A stretch of 44,330 nucleotides of DNA from Adlercreutzia shanghongiae. GTDB lineage: Bacteria; Actinomycetota; Coriobacteriia; Coriobacteriales; Eggerthellaceae. Every line of letters begins with the position of its first letter. Position 1 is the first letter of the stretch. The notes beneath the pieces were generated by a model that was given only the letters and a program-made list of their open reading frames with translations, made no database searches and was not told the DNA's origin. The position numbers were made by a program, and so were the translations under genes. Location of the stretch: positions 1-44,330 of the forward strand of contig NZ_JAYMFI010000037.1 of assembly GCF_035830635.1 (NCBI RefSeq), given 5' to 3'. This document shows, one piece after another, positions 35,947 to 44,266 of the stretch.

Positions 35947-37362
35947 ATGCTCGAGAACCTCTCCGAACGCCTTCAGGGCATCTTCTCCGGCCTGAAATCG
36001 AAGGGCCGCCTGACCGAGGACGACATCAACGCCGCCATGCGCGAGATTCGCCTGGCGCTTCTGGAGGCCGACGTCAACTTCAAAGTGGTGAAGAACTTCG
36101 TCGCCCGCACCAAGGAGCGCTGTCTTGCCGCCGAGGTGCTCGACTCGCTCACCCCGGCGCAGAACGTGGTGAAGATCGTGCTGGACGAGCTCACCGAGCT
36201 TCTGGGCCGCACCGATTCGCGGCTCGTGCTGGGCAGCCGCATTCCCAACGTCATCATGCTCGTGGGCCTGCAGGGCTCCGGCAAGACCACGGCGGCGGCC
36301 AAGCTGGCTTATCGCTTGAAGCAGGAGAACCACGCCCCGCTGCTCATCGCCGGCGACGTATACCGTCCCGCCGCCGCCGACCAGCTGCAAACGCTGGGCG
36401 ACGAGATCGGCGTGCGCGTGTACCGCGGCGACGGGCGCGACCCGGTGGCCATCGCGCGCGAGGGCATCCAGGACGCCATCGACAACCTGCGCGACGTGGT
36501 CATCATCGACACCGCCGGACGCCTGCACGTGGACGCCGACATGATGGAGGAGGCCCAGGCCATCAAGCAGGCCGTGAAGCCCGACCAGATTCTCATGGTG
36601 GTGGACGCCATGACCGGCCAGGACGTGGTGAACGTCGTGGAGGCCTTCTCCGCTGCTGTGGATTTCGACGGCGTCATCATGTCGAAGATGGACGGCGACG
36701 CCCGCGGCGGCGGCGCGCTGTCCGTGCGCGAGGTGACGGGCAAGCCCATCAAGTTCATCTCCTCGGGCGAGAAGCCCGATTCCCTGGAGGTGTTCCATCC
36801 CGACCGCATGGCCAAGCGCATCCTCGGCATGGGGGACGTGGTGTCGCTGATCGAGCAGGCCGTGCGCGTGCAGCAACAGGAGGAAGAGGAGCTCGAGGCC
36901 GAGCGCATGATGCGCGGGCAGATCACCTTGGACGACTTCGTGATGATGAACGCCCAGATGCGCAAGATGGGCGGCGTGCAGAAGCTCGTCTCGGCCCTGC
37001 CCGGCGGCGACAAGGCGCTCGCGTCCGGCCAGGTGGACGAGGGGGCGCTCGACGCCATGGAGGTCATCATCAACTCCATGACCAAAGCCGAGCGCGCCAA
37101 GCCCGAGCTTTTGAACGGCAGCCGCCGTGCGCGCATCGCCCGTGGCGCCGGCGTCACGGTGACCGACGTGAACCAGATGATGAAAAAGTTCAACGAGACC
37201 AAGAAGATGGTGAAGCAGGCCACGGCCGGCATGGAGCAGCAGGCGTCTCGCAAGGGCAAGAAGGGGAAGAAGGGGAAGCGCCGCCGCGGCCTGGGCATTC
37301 CGGGCATGGGCGGCATGTCCATGAAGGACCTGAAGAAGATCCAGGACATGATGGGCCAGTAG
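35947..37362 (+). CDS. ffh: Signal recognition particle protein Ffh
   Basis: 471 residues. N domain (1-90), G domain with GLQGSGKTT, DTAGRLHVD and SKMDGDARGGGAL, then the methionine-rich M domain (about 300-471; MMNAQMRKMGG, RRARIARGAGVTVTDVNQ, a C-terminal Lys/Arg run and GMGGMSMKDLKKIQDMMG). It binds 4.5S RNA and signal peptides and pairs with FtsY. The RNA gene (ffs) is not in this window. AAGGA precedes the ATG. Together with ftsY it forms a two-gene SRP operon. Confidence 0.97.
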   Translation: MLENLSERLQGIFSGLKSKGRLTEDDINAAMREIRLALLEADVNFKVVKNFVARTKERCLAAEVLDSLTPAQNVVKIVLDELTELLGRTDSRLVLGSRIPNVIMLVGLQGSGKTTAAAKLAYRLKQENHAPLLIAGDVYRPAAADQLQTLGDEIGVRVYRGDGRDPVAIAREGIQDAIDNLRDVVIIDTAGRLHVDADMMEEAQAIKQAVKPDQILMVVDAMTGQDVVNVVEAFSAAVDFDGVIMSKMDGDARGGGALSVREVTGKPIKFISSGEKPDSLEVFHPDRMAKRILGMGDVVSLIEQAVRVQQQEEEELEAERMMRGQITLDDFVMMNAQMRKMGGVQKLVSALPGGDKALASGQVDEGALDAMEVIINSMTKAERAKPELLNGSRRARIARGAGVTVTDVNQMMKKFNETKKMVKQATAGMEQQASRKGKKGKKGKRRRGLGIPGMGGMSMKDLKKIQDMMGQ

Positions 37363-37402
37363 GCTGCCTCGCCTCCTTTCGTTTTTCGCAAGAGGCCGTT
37401 TG

Positions 37403-37429
37403 GGATTACGAAACTGAATTTCGTAACAC
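37403..37429. promoter_or_regulatory. NikR-like operator, site 1
   Basis: GGATTAC, 13 bp, GTAACAC (37423-37429). This fits the spacing of the published NikR pattern GTGTTAC-N13/14-GTAACAC: right half perfect, left half 5 of 7. Inside it, TTACGAAA and TTTCGTAA form a perfect inverted repeat around CTGAA. Confidence 0.6.
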
Positions 37430-37448
37430 TAGGCGGCGTTCTGTGGTA

Positions 37449-37475
37449 TTGTTACGTCTTGAAGAGATGTAACAC
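37449..37475. promoter_or_regulatory. NikR-like operator, site 2
   Basis: TTGTTAC (37449-37455), 13 bp, GTAACAC (37469-37475): left half 6 of 7, right half 7 of 7 against the NikR pattern. It overlaps TG-G-TATTGT (37444-37452), a possible extended -10, so binding would block transcription of the ABC operon. Centres of sites 1 and 2 are 46 bp apart. Confidence 0.72.
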
Positions 37476-37490
37476 CACAAGGGGGTTGCC

Positions 37491-39158
37491 ATGGCGTTGT
37501 CGAGAAGGTCGTTTCTGAAAGCGTGCGGATGCGCTGCGGGCGTCGTGGGCGCCGGTGCGCTGGCAGGGTGCGGAGGCGACGGGGGAGCGGGCGCTTCGGG
37601 CGCGGCTGCCGATGCGGCCGCGGGAGCAGGTGCGGAACCCAGCGGCGTAAGCCAGGTGGTCATCACCATGACGCCTTCCTCCGAGCCGGCGGCCGGCTTC
37701 AACCCGCTCGTGGGCTGGGGCGCCGGCGAGCACGTGCACGAGCCGCTCATCCAGTCCACCCTCATCGCCACCGATAACAACCTGGCTTTCGTGAACGACC
37801 TGGCCACCGGCTACTCCTGTTCCGAGGACGGCCTTACCTGGACGTTCACCATCCGCGACGATGTGAAGTTCACCGATGGCGTGCCGCTGACGGCCGAGGA
37901 CGTGGCCTTCACCATCAACGGCATTGCCAGCGGCGAGGGTGCCGAGGCCGACCTGTCCATGGTGCAGGAAGCCCGCGCCCTTGATGCCACTACCTGCGAG
38001 ATCGCCATGAAGCGCCCCAACAACGCGCTTCTGTACACGCTGGCCGTGGTGGGCATCGTGCCGGCCCATGCCTACGGGGCCGATTACGGCGAGAACCCCA
38101 TCGGCAGCGGCCGCTATATGCTGGAGCAGTGGGACCGCGGCCAGCAGGTTATTCTGCGCGCCAATCCCGACTACTACGGCGAGAAGCCGCTCATGGACCG
38201 GGTGGTGGTGCTGTTCATGGAAGAGGACGCGTCGCTGGCCGCGGCGAGCTCGGGGGTGGCCGATGTGGCCTACACCTCGGCGGCTCTTGCCGGCGCGGTG
38301 CCCGCGGGCTACCGCCTGCTGAACTGCGCCTCGGTGGATTCCCGCGGCATCTCGCTGCCGTGCAATCCCGCCGGTACCGACGTGGTGGTGGAAGGCGACA
38401 TGGTGTACCTCGGCGGCAACGACGTGACCTGCGACATCGCTGTGCGCCAGGCGCTGAACTGCGGTGTCGACCGCGAGGCCATGATCGAGCGCGTGCTGTC
38501 CGGTTTCGGGCGCGCCGCCTACTCTGTGGGCGACGGCATGCCCTGGTCGAGTGCGGCCATGCGCGTGGAAACCGATGTCGCGGCCGCCGAGCGCCTGCTG
38601 GATGAGGCCGGATGGGCCCGCGGCGACGACGGTGCGCGCTCCCGCGACGGCGTGCCCTGCGCCTTCGATTTGTACTACGCCGCGGGCGATTCCACCCGCC
38701 AGGCCTTAGCCTACGACTTCGCCGACCAGTGCGCTGCGCTGGGCATAGCCGTCACGCCCAAGGGGGCCAGCTGGGACGACATCTACACGCGCCAGTACGC
38801 CGACCCGGTGCTGTGGGGCTGGGGCTCCAACTCGCCGGTGGAGCTTTACGAGCTCACCTACTCTGCGGGTTGGGGCAACTACGCCCAGTACATGAGCGAC
38901 GAGGTGGACGCCAACCTGGAGGCGGCCCAGGCGGCCCGCACCGTGGAGGAGTCCTATCCCTTCTACCAGGCCGCCCAGTGGGATGCGGCCACGAAGACCG
39001 GCGTGGCGCCTGAAGGGGCGGCTACCTGGGTGTGGCTTGCCAACGTGGACCACCTGTACTTCGAGCGCGACGGGCTTAAGGTGGCGGAGCAGAAGCCGCA
39101 CCCTCACGGGCACGGGTGGTCGCTGGTGAACAACATCGATCGGTGGTCGTGGAGCTAG
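37491..39158 (+). CDS. ABC transporter substrate-binding lipoprotein, probable nickel-binding (NikA-like)
   Basis: 555 residues of the peptide/nickel-binding family 5. The N-terminus has a twin-arginine motif (SRRSFLK, R5-R6) and a lipobox LAGC with the acylated Cys at 27, so the protein is exported and anchored outside. Ni-type context: GEHVHEPLIQS in the N-terminal part and a C-terminal HPHGHGWS(L) motif, both His-rich. Peptide or opine binding cannot be excluded from family alone, but two NikR-like operators upstream and the His-rich ATPase argue for nickel or a nickel chelate. It begins a five-gene operon. A long hairpin separates it from the permease gene. Confidence 0.85.
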   Translation: MALSRRSFLKACGCAAGVVGAGALAGCGGDGGAGASGAAADAAAGAGAEPSGVSQVVITMTPSSEPAAGFNPLVGWGAGEHVHEPLIQSTLIATDNNLAFVNDLATGYSCSEDGLTWTFTIRDDVKFTDGVPLTAEDVAFTINGIASGEGAEADLSMVQEARALDATTCEIAMKRPNNALLYTLAVVGIVPAHAYGADYGENPIGSGRYMLEQWDRGQQVILRANPDYYGEKPLMDRVVVLFMEEDASLAAASSGVADVAYTSAALAGAVPAGYRLLNCASVDSRGISLPCNPAGTDVVVEGDMVYLGGNDVTCDIAVRQALNCGVDREAMIERVLSGFGRAAYSVGDGMPWSSAAMRVETDVAAAERLLDEAGWARGDDGARSRDGVPCAFDLYYAAGDSTRQALAYDFADQCAALGIAVTPKGASWDDIYTRQYADPVLWGWGSNSPVELYELTYSAGWGNYAQYMSDEVDANLEAAQAARTVEESYPFYQAAQWDAATKTGVAPEGAATWVWLANVDHLYFERDGLKVAEQKPHPHGHGWSLVNNIDRWSWS

Positions 39159-39170
39159 GGGTTCCTCGGC

Positions 39171-39325
39171 GTTCGGACCGGCAGGGGCGTCGTCGACTTT
39201 CCCGCTTCGCTTTTCGGCCTTCGGCCTCAGGCGCTGCGCTCCTTCATGTATTCAACGGGCGGCCTTTGGCCGCGTTTTATAGGCAGTGTTCAGAGAAAGG
39301 CGCCGACGCCCCTGCCGGCCCGAAC
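39171..39325. repeat. Intra-operon long hairpin between binding protein and permease genes
   Basis: GTTCGGACCGGCAGGGGCGT starts at 39171 and the matching right arm ends at 39325; the 22-bp arms agree at 21 positions. Pairing continues inward imperfectly (GTCGTCGACTTTC with GAAAGGCGCCGAC). The loop holds smaller palindromes (GGCCTTCGGCC, CGGCCTTTGGCCG). It begins 13 bp after the binding-protein stop. Confidence 0.8.
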
Positions 39326-39348
39326 GAGGAGAGGTTGACCTTGTTGGA

Positions 39349-40527
39349 ATGACGCGGTTTGTCTTGGAGCATATCGGACGGTTTTTGCTGCTGATGGTGG
39401 CGGTGGCCGTGGTTACCTTCGCGCTGGTGAGCTTATCGCCGGTCGATCCGCTGCAGGCCAATGTGGGGCAGGCGGCGCTGTTGGGCATGAGCGAGGAGAA
39501 GCGGGAGGCGCTGGCGGCTTACTGGGGCGCGGGCGTTCCCATGCACGAGCGGTTCGTTGCTTGGTTCGGCGATCTGCTGCGAGGGGATATGGGGCTGTCG
39601 CTGCGCTATAACATGCCCGTGGCCGACGTCATTGCCTCCCGGGCGGGCAATTCCCTGGCGCTTATGGGCGTGGCCTGGATCGTCTCGGGCGTGCTGGGGT
39701 TTGGCCTCGGCGTGGCGGCGGCGCTGAGGGAGGGCCGTGCGCTGGACAAGGTCGTCTGCGCCTACTGCTTCGTGCTCGCCGCCTCGCCGACGTTTTGGGT
39801 GGGCCTTTTGCTGCTCATGGTCTTCGCGGTGGGGCTCGGGTGGTTCCCGCTCGGCTTCTCGGTGCCGGTGGGCGTCTCCGCTGCCGACGTCACCTTTGCC
39901 GACGCGCTGCGCCATATGGCGCTGCCGGCCATCACGCTGTCAGTGGTGGGCGTGGCGAACGTGGCGCTGCACACCCGCGCCAAGGCCATCGATGTGCTGG
40001 GCAGCGACTATGTCCGCTTCGCCCGGGCCCGCGGGCTTACGCGCCGCGAGGCCATGGCCCGCCACGGTCTGCGCAACTTGGCCCTTCCCGCCATTACCCT
40101 GCAGTTCTCCCAAATCGCCGAGATATTCGGCGGCTCGGTGCTCGTGGAAGAGGTGTTCAGCTATCCCGGGCTCGGTCAGGCCGCGGTAACCGCGGGTCTG
40201 GGGGGCGACGTGGCCCTGCTCGCCGGTATCGCGCTCGTGTCGGCGGCGCTCGTGTTCACGGGGAACTTGGCCGCGAACCTCATCTACGGCTTGGTGGACC
40301 CGCGCATGCGCCCTGTGCGCCGAGATGCAGGTGGAGATCCTTCGACTCCGGCGCCGCGCGCCTCCGCGCAGGATGACACGGGTGGTCGCCCGCCGCGCGC
40401 CTCCGCGCAGGATGACACTGATGCGCGGGTTTTCCTCGCTGTGGGGGACGATCAACCTTCTCATGTCATCTTGGGCGAGCGAAGCGAGTCGAAGGATCCG
40501 GATTCCGCGGAAGGAGGTCCCCGATGA
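39349..40527 (+). CDS. ABC transporter permease (DppB/NikB type) with repeat-derived C-terminal tail
   Basis: 392 residues; the family usually has about 315. The start is ATG 39349; GAGGAGAGG lies 14 nt upstream, which is far. Six membrane spans are seen, and the family coupling motif (RARGLTRREAMARHGLRNL) is intact. The expected end is near the VDPRMR segment (about 325). The remaining ~70 residues come from a dispersed repeat (40336-40498): PRASAQDD repeated twice and HVILGERSESKDP. The frame stays open and the stop overlaps the next gene (ATGA). One of the two permease subunits of the importer. The tail is probably harmless cytoplasmic extension. Confidence 0.9.
   Translation: MTRFVLEHIGRFLLLMVAVAVVTFALVSLSPVDPLQANVGQAALLGMSEEKREALAAYWGAGVPMHERFVAWFGDLLRGDMGLSLRYNMPVADVIASRAGNSLALMGVAWIVSGVLGFGLGVAAALREGRALDKVVCAYCFVLAASPTFWVGLLLLMVFAVGLGWFPLGFSVPVGVSAADVTFADALRHMALPAITLSVVGVANVALHTRAKAIDVLGSDYVRFARARGLTRREAMARHGLRNLALPAITLQFSQIAEIFGGSVLVEEVFSYPGLGQAAVTAGLGGDVALLAGIALVSAALVFTGNLAANLIYGLVDPRMRPVRRDAGGDPSTPAPRASAQDDTGGRPPRASAQDDTDARVFLAVGDDQPSHVILGERSESKDPDSAEGGPR
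40336..40498. repeat. Dispersed inverted-repeat element inside the permease gene
   Basis: GATCCTTCGAC (40336-40346) and GTCGAAGGATC (40488-40498) are perfect inverted ends. A 26-bp direct repeat (40354-40379 and 40393-40418, period 39 bp, in frame) contains CTCCGCGCAGGATGACAC. GTCATCTTGGGCGAGCGAAG and the GTCGAAGGATCC end resemble a dispersed intergenic repeat known from many bacterial genomes. Confidence 0.85.
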
Positions 40528-41447
40528 CTGATGCTGCCTGCTCTGCGGCTCTCGGCTCCGCCGGGGCCGCTGCCGATGCCGCGCCTGATGCGTCGGCCGC
40601 TCCCGTGCTCTCGGCGCCTCGCGGCCGCCGGCTTCCCAATCGCCGCCGCGCCCTTGCGCTCGCGGCGGGAGGCGCGCTGCTGCTCGTCGCCGTCGTGGTG
40701 GCGGGGCTTATCGTCGGGCCCGCCGCCCAGGCCACCGATTTCGCCGCGAAGAACCTCGCGCCTTCCCTTGCGCACCCCTTCGGCACCGATTGGATGGGCC
40801 GCGACATGTTCCTGCGCACGCTCGCGGGCCTGTCTACGAGCGTGCTGGTGGGGCTGGGTGCCGCGGTGGCCTCCTCGCTCATCGCCCTGGCCCTGGCCGC
40901 CGCTGCCGCCCTGGGACCGCGCTGGGCCGACCACGCCGTCAGCTGGCTGACCGACCTGGTGATGGGCATTCCCCATATCGTGCTGCTCATTCTCATTTCC
41001 TATGCGCTGGGGAAGGGCTTTTGGGGCGTCACCGTCGGCGTGGCCCTCACGCACTGGCCGAGCCTCACCCGCGTCCTGCGCGCCGAGATTCTCCAGTGCG
41101 CCTCGGCCGATTTCGTCGCCGCGGCTGCCCGTCTCGGCGCGAGCCGCCTTTCCATCGCCGTGCGCCATATGCTGCCCTTCGTGCTGCCGCAGTTCGTCGT
41201 GGGGCTCGTGCTGCTGTTTCCCCACGCCATTCTGCACGAGGCCGCCATCACCTTCCTCGGCTTCGGCCTGCCGCCTGAGATGCCTGCCATCGGCATCATC
41301 CTTTCCGAGGCCATGGGCTATCTCTCGGCGGGCATGTGGTGGCTCGCGGTGTTCCCGGGACTCGCGCTCGTGGCCTGCGTGATGCTGTTCGACGTCGTGG
41401 GCACGAGCCTTCGCAAGCTCGTCGACCCGCTGAGCGCCCAGGAATAG
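40524..41447 (+). CDS. ABC transporter permease (DppC/NikC type)
   Basis: 307 residues. A polar Ala-rich N-terminus of about 45 residues precedes the first helix; five or six membrane spans follow, with FGTDWMGRDMF, typical of DppC/NikC, and the coupling motif near ASADFVAAAARLGASR. AAGGAGG (40510-40516) sets the ATG, which overlaps the previous stop by 4 bp. It forms the heterodimeric channel with the upstream permease. Confidence 0.92.
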   Translation: MTDAACSAALGSAGAAADAAPDASAAPVLSAPRGRRLPNRRRALALAAGGALLLVAVVVAGLIVGPAAQATDFAAKNLAPSLAHPFGTDWMGRDMFLRTLAGLSTSVLVGLGAAVASSLIALALAAAAALGPRWADHAVSWLTDLVMGIPHIVLLILISYALGKGFWGVTVGVALTHWPSLTRVLRAEILQCASADFVAAAARLGASRLSIAVRHMLPFVLPQFVVGLVLLFPHAILHEAAITFLGFGLPPEMPAIGIILSEAMGYLSAGMWWLAVFPGLALVACVMLFDVVGTSLRKLVDPLSAQE

Positions 41448-41456
41448 GAGGGGAGC

Positions 41457-42818
41457 ATGGAGCACACACCACTCGGCAAACGCGCGGAGCACGAGGCTCT
41501 CGGCGGCGCAGGGCACGAATCTCTCGACCATGGCGCATCGCCGGTGCACCACCACCATTCCCACGCGGCCGATTCCCGCCATGTGCACGGCCACCATCTG
41601 CTGACGGTGGAAAACCTTTCTGTCGCCTTCCGCATGTACGAGGAGCGCGACGAGGATGGCGCCGAAAGCGAAGACGGCGCGGAAGGGCGCCTCGGCGAAA
41701 ACGAGCGGGGCAAGGCGCTCGGGAAAAGCGATTCGCGCGGCAATCCTCTGCGAAAACGGCGCCGCGCCAGCGCGCCTTGCCGCTTCCTGGATGCGCCTCA
41801 GCGGGAGGTGGAGGTCATTCACTCCCTGAGCCTTTCGGTGCACGAGGGCGAGATCGTGGCCGTGGTGGGCGCGTCGGGATCGGGAAAGACCCTGCTCGCC
41901 GATGCCATTTTGGGCCTGTTCGAGCCCAACGCCCTCGTGCGCGGCCGCATCTGGTTCGACGGCCGGGCCATGGACGCCGCCGCCCTTGCCGCCGAGCGCG
42001 GGCGCGGCATCGCGTTTGTGCCCCAGTCGGTGGCAAGCCTTGATCCGCTCATGCGCGTGGGACGCCAGGTGGAAGGGACGCCGCAGGGTCGCGGGGCCGC
42101 TCGTCGTGCCGATGCGGCCCGCCGTCGCGCCCGGCGCCAGGAGCTCTTCGCCCGCTACGGGCTTTCCGAAGCCGTGGCGCGGATGTATCCCCACGAGCTT
42201 TCCGGCGGCATGGCCCGCCGCGTGCTGTTGTGCTGCGCGCTGATGGAGCAGCCGAAGCTCATCGTGGCCGACGAGCCCACGCCGGGCCTCGATCTGCCCT
42301 TGGCCGTGAAGGCTCTGGAGGACTTTCGCGCGTTTGCCGATGGAGGCGGGGGAGTGGTGCTCATCACCCACGACATCGAGCTCGCCCTCACCGTGGCCGA
42401 CCGCGTCGCCGTCTTCCGCGACGGCACCGTGGTGGAAGAGACCTCGGTCGCCGCCTTCGCCTCGCCCGAAACGCTCACCCATCCCTTCACCCGCCAACTC
42501 TGGCACGCCCTGCCCGAGCACGATTTTGCGACTTCGGAGGTGGAACCGGTTCGGGAGGGAGTCGCAAGCACCGCCCCTACGGAGCATGCCCCCGCCTTGA
42601 GCCCGACCGCCTCTGCCCCAACCGCCTCTGCCCCAACCGCCTCTGCCCCAACCGCCTCTGCCCCGACCGCCTCTGCCCCGACCGCCTCTGCCCCAATCGC
42701 CTCTGCCCCGACCGCCTCGACTTCAAACGTAGGGGGCGACTTCGGGCGCCCCTCTGTTCCGGCATCTGATGATGCCGGAACCCATGACGCTTCCGACAAA
42801 GGAACTCCCTCATGCTAG
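41457..42818 (+). CDS. ABC transporter ATPase (DppD/NikD type) with His-rich head and repetitive tail
   Basis: 453 residues. Residues 1-50 are rich in histidine (PVHHHHSHAADSRHVHGHH), consistent with metal binding. A charged insert (about 60-105) separates the first strand from the P-loop GASGSGKT. Then come the signature LSGGMARRV and Walker B LIVADEPTPGLD, H-loop ITHD. After about residue 350 a tail with eight SAPTA-like repeats (42606-42720) ends the protein. The ATG has GAGGGGAG upstream. The stop overlaps the next ATPase start by 7 bp. His-rich heads on transport proteins are common in nickel handling; here it is an inference. Confidence 0.88.
   Translation: MEHTPLGKRAEHEALGGAGHESLDHGASPVHHHHSHAADSRHVHGHHLLTVENLSVAFRMYEERDEDGAESEDGAEGRLGENERGKALGKSDSRGNPLRKRRRASAPCRFLDAPQREVEVIHSLSLSVHEGEIVAVVGASGSGKTLLADAILGLFEPNALVRGRIWFDGRAMDAAALAAERGRGIAFVPQSVASLDPLMRVGRQVEGTPQGRGAARRADAARRRARRQELFARYGLSEAVARMYPHELSGGMARRVLLCCALMEQPKLIVADEPTPGLDLPLAVKALEDFRAFADGGGGVVLITHDIELALTVADRVAVFRDGTVVEETSVAAFASPETLTHPFTRQLWHALPEHDFATSEVEPVREGVASTAPTEHAPALSPTASAPTASAPTASAPTASAPTASAPTASAPIASAPTASTSNVGGDFGRPSVPASDDAGTHDASDKGTPSC
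42606..42720. repeat. 15-bp in-frame minisatellite in the ATPase gene
   Basis: Seven full and one partial copy of ACCGCCTCTGCCCCA/G, from 42606 at exact 15-bp steps, coding T-A-S-A-P; one unit has ATC for ACC. Copy number is likely to vary between strains without frameshift, as the unit is divisible by three. Confidence 0.92.
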
Positions 42819-43483
42819 AAGCCCGCAAGCTCACCGTCGCCTTCGACGGCCGCGTTCTCTTCGAAAATCTCTCGCTTTCCATAGCGCCGGGCGAGCGCGT
42901 GCAGATTGCTGCTCCTTCGGGCGCCGGCAAAACAACGCTGTGCCGGGTACTTGCGGGCTACCTCGCCCCGCAGGCAGGCAAGGTACTCGTCGATGGCGCA
43001 CCGCTTCCCAAGAAGGGTCCGTGCCCCGTGCAGCTCATCGGCCAGCACCCCGAGCGCGCCCTGGACCCGCGCCTGCGCATGGAGGCGAGCCTTATGGAGG
43101 CCCTTGCCGGGCAAGGCGCGAATGCGGACGAAGGGGGCCGCCGAAGCCGTCGCGCTCGTATACGCTCGCCGCGCGAGAGCCTCTCGGAGTCTTCCACCGC
43201 GCTTCTTCTCGAGGCCCTCGGCATTCAGTCGCGCTGGCTCGCCCGTTACCCCCACGAGCTCTCCGGCGGCGAGATGCAGCGCTTCTGCATCGCCCGCGCC
43301 CTGCTCGCGAATCCGCGCTACCTTATCGCCGACGAGATTTCCACCATGCTCGATGCCGTCACCCAGGCCCAAATCTGGTCGGTGCTCCTGCACCAGGCCG
43401 CCCAGCGCGACCTGGGTCTTATCTTCGTCTCCCATTCCCCAGCCCTAGCCTCCCGCCTCGCCACCCGCGTAATCCCGCTGTAG
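42812..43483 (+). CDS. ABC transporter ATPase (DppF/NikE type), compact
   Basis: 223 residues. Motifs: P-loop APSGAGKTT, GQHPERALDPRLRME, signature LSGGEMQR, Walker B YLIADEISTMLD, VSHS. It is shorter than the usual 260-330 residues because it lacks the C-terminal oligopeptide-transporter extension. It pairs with the previous ATPase to energise the importer. The ATG at 42812 is inside the end of that gene. An Arg/Ser-rich insert (GRRSRRARIRSPRESLSES) sits before the signature. It is the last gene of the operon; no clear terminator was seen. Confidence 0.9.
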   Translation: MLEARKLTVAFDGRVLFENLSLSIAPGERVQIAAPSGAGKTTLCRVLAGYLAPQAGKVLVDGAPLPKKGPCPVQLIGQHPERALDPRLRMEASLMEALAGQGANADEGGRRSRRARIRSPRESLSESSTALLLEALGIQSRWLARYPHELSGGEMQRFCIARALLANPRYLIADEISTMLDAVTQAQIWSVLLHQAAQRDLGLIFVSHSPALASRLATRVIPL

Positions 43484-43652
43484 CCCCTCCGCCCTGCTGC
43501 AGCCCTCCGCCTCGTCTTGCCCCGCTGCAGCCCCTCCGCCCCGCTGCAGCCCCTCCGCCCCGTCTTGCCCCGCTGCCCCTCCGCCCCGCTGCGGCCCCTC
43601 CGCTCCGCTTCAGCCCCTCCGTCTCGCCTCGCCCCGTTGCCCCTCGCCGCGG
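43484..43652. repeat. GC-rich ~19-bp tandem repeats after the ABC operon
   Basis: CAGCCCCTCCGCCCCGCTG and variants recur about six to seven times, some with a CGTCTTGCCC insertion. Composition-driven open frames cover it on both strands. No gene is supported. The same CCCCTCCGTCTCGCCTCGCC phrase reappears in the spacers further on. Confidence 0.8.
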
Positions 43653-43660
43653 CTCTTTCC

Positions 43661-43758
43661 GCAAACCATACAAAAGTATGGTCTTCTCCGTGGAGAAGGG
43701 AGTTGAAGGCAGTTCTGTATGGTTTGAAGGAAGAAAACTGTACTTTTGCATAGTTTGC
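43661..43758. repeat. 98-bp inverted-repeat element, copy 1
   Basis: The left end GCAAACCATACAAAAGTATG and the right end reading inward GCAAACTATGCAAAAGTACA match over about 30 bp. The left end also holds ACCATAC-AAAA-GTATGGT, a 7-bp hairpin. No ORF. Confidence 0.85.
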
Positions 43759-43937
43759 GCCGGGGGAGTTGCGGGGCGAGCCGAGGGTGCGGGGCGGAGC
43801 CGAGGATGTGGGCGAGACGAAGGCGAGGGAGGTGGATCCGGTCGAGGGTGCCCCTCCGTCTCGCCTCGCCACCCGCGTGGTCCCCTACAGCCCCTCCGTC
43901 TCGCCTCGCCCCGTTGCCCCTCGCCTCGGCTCTTTCC

Positions 43938-44035
43938 GCAAACCATACAAAAGTATGGTCTTCTCCGTGGAAAAGGGAGTTGAGGGCAGTTCTGTATGGT
44001 TTGAAGGAAGAAAACTGTACTTTTGCATAGTTTGC
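43938..44035. repeat. 98-bp inverted-repeat element, copy 2
   Basis: Same length as copy 1 and nearly identical (differences include GTGGAA for GTGGAG and TTGAGGG for TTGAAGG). It starts 277 bp after copy 1. The spacer between them is G/A-rich on one half and C/T-rich on the other and can itself pair (GGCGAGACGA with TCTCGCC). Confidence 0.85.
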
Positions 44036-44266
44036 GCCGGGGGAGTTGCGGGGCGAGCCGAGGGTGCGGGGCGGAGCCGAGGATGTGGGCGAGACGAGGG
44101 TGCGAGGCGAGACGAGGGTGCGGGGCGGAGACGAGGATGTGGGCGAGACGAAGGCGAGGGAGGTGGATCCGGTCGAGGGTGCCCCTCCGTCTCGCCTCGC
44201 CACCCGCGTGGTCTGACAGCCCTCCTGCCTCGCCTCGCCCCGTTGCCCCTCGCCTCGGCTCTTTCC

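Noticed and set aside
40461..42587. 708-residue minus-strand open frame across the transporter genes
   Set aside because: It spans three real plus-strand genes with intact motifs; no start signal or family.
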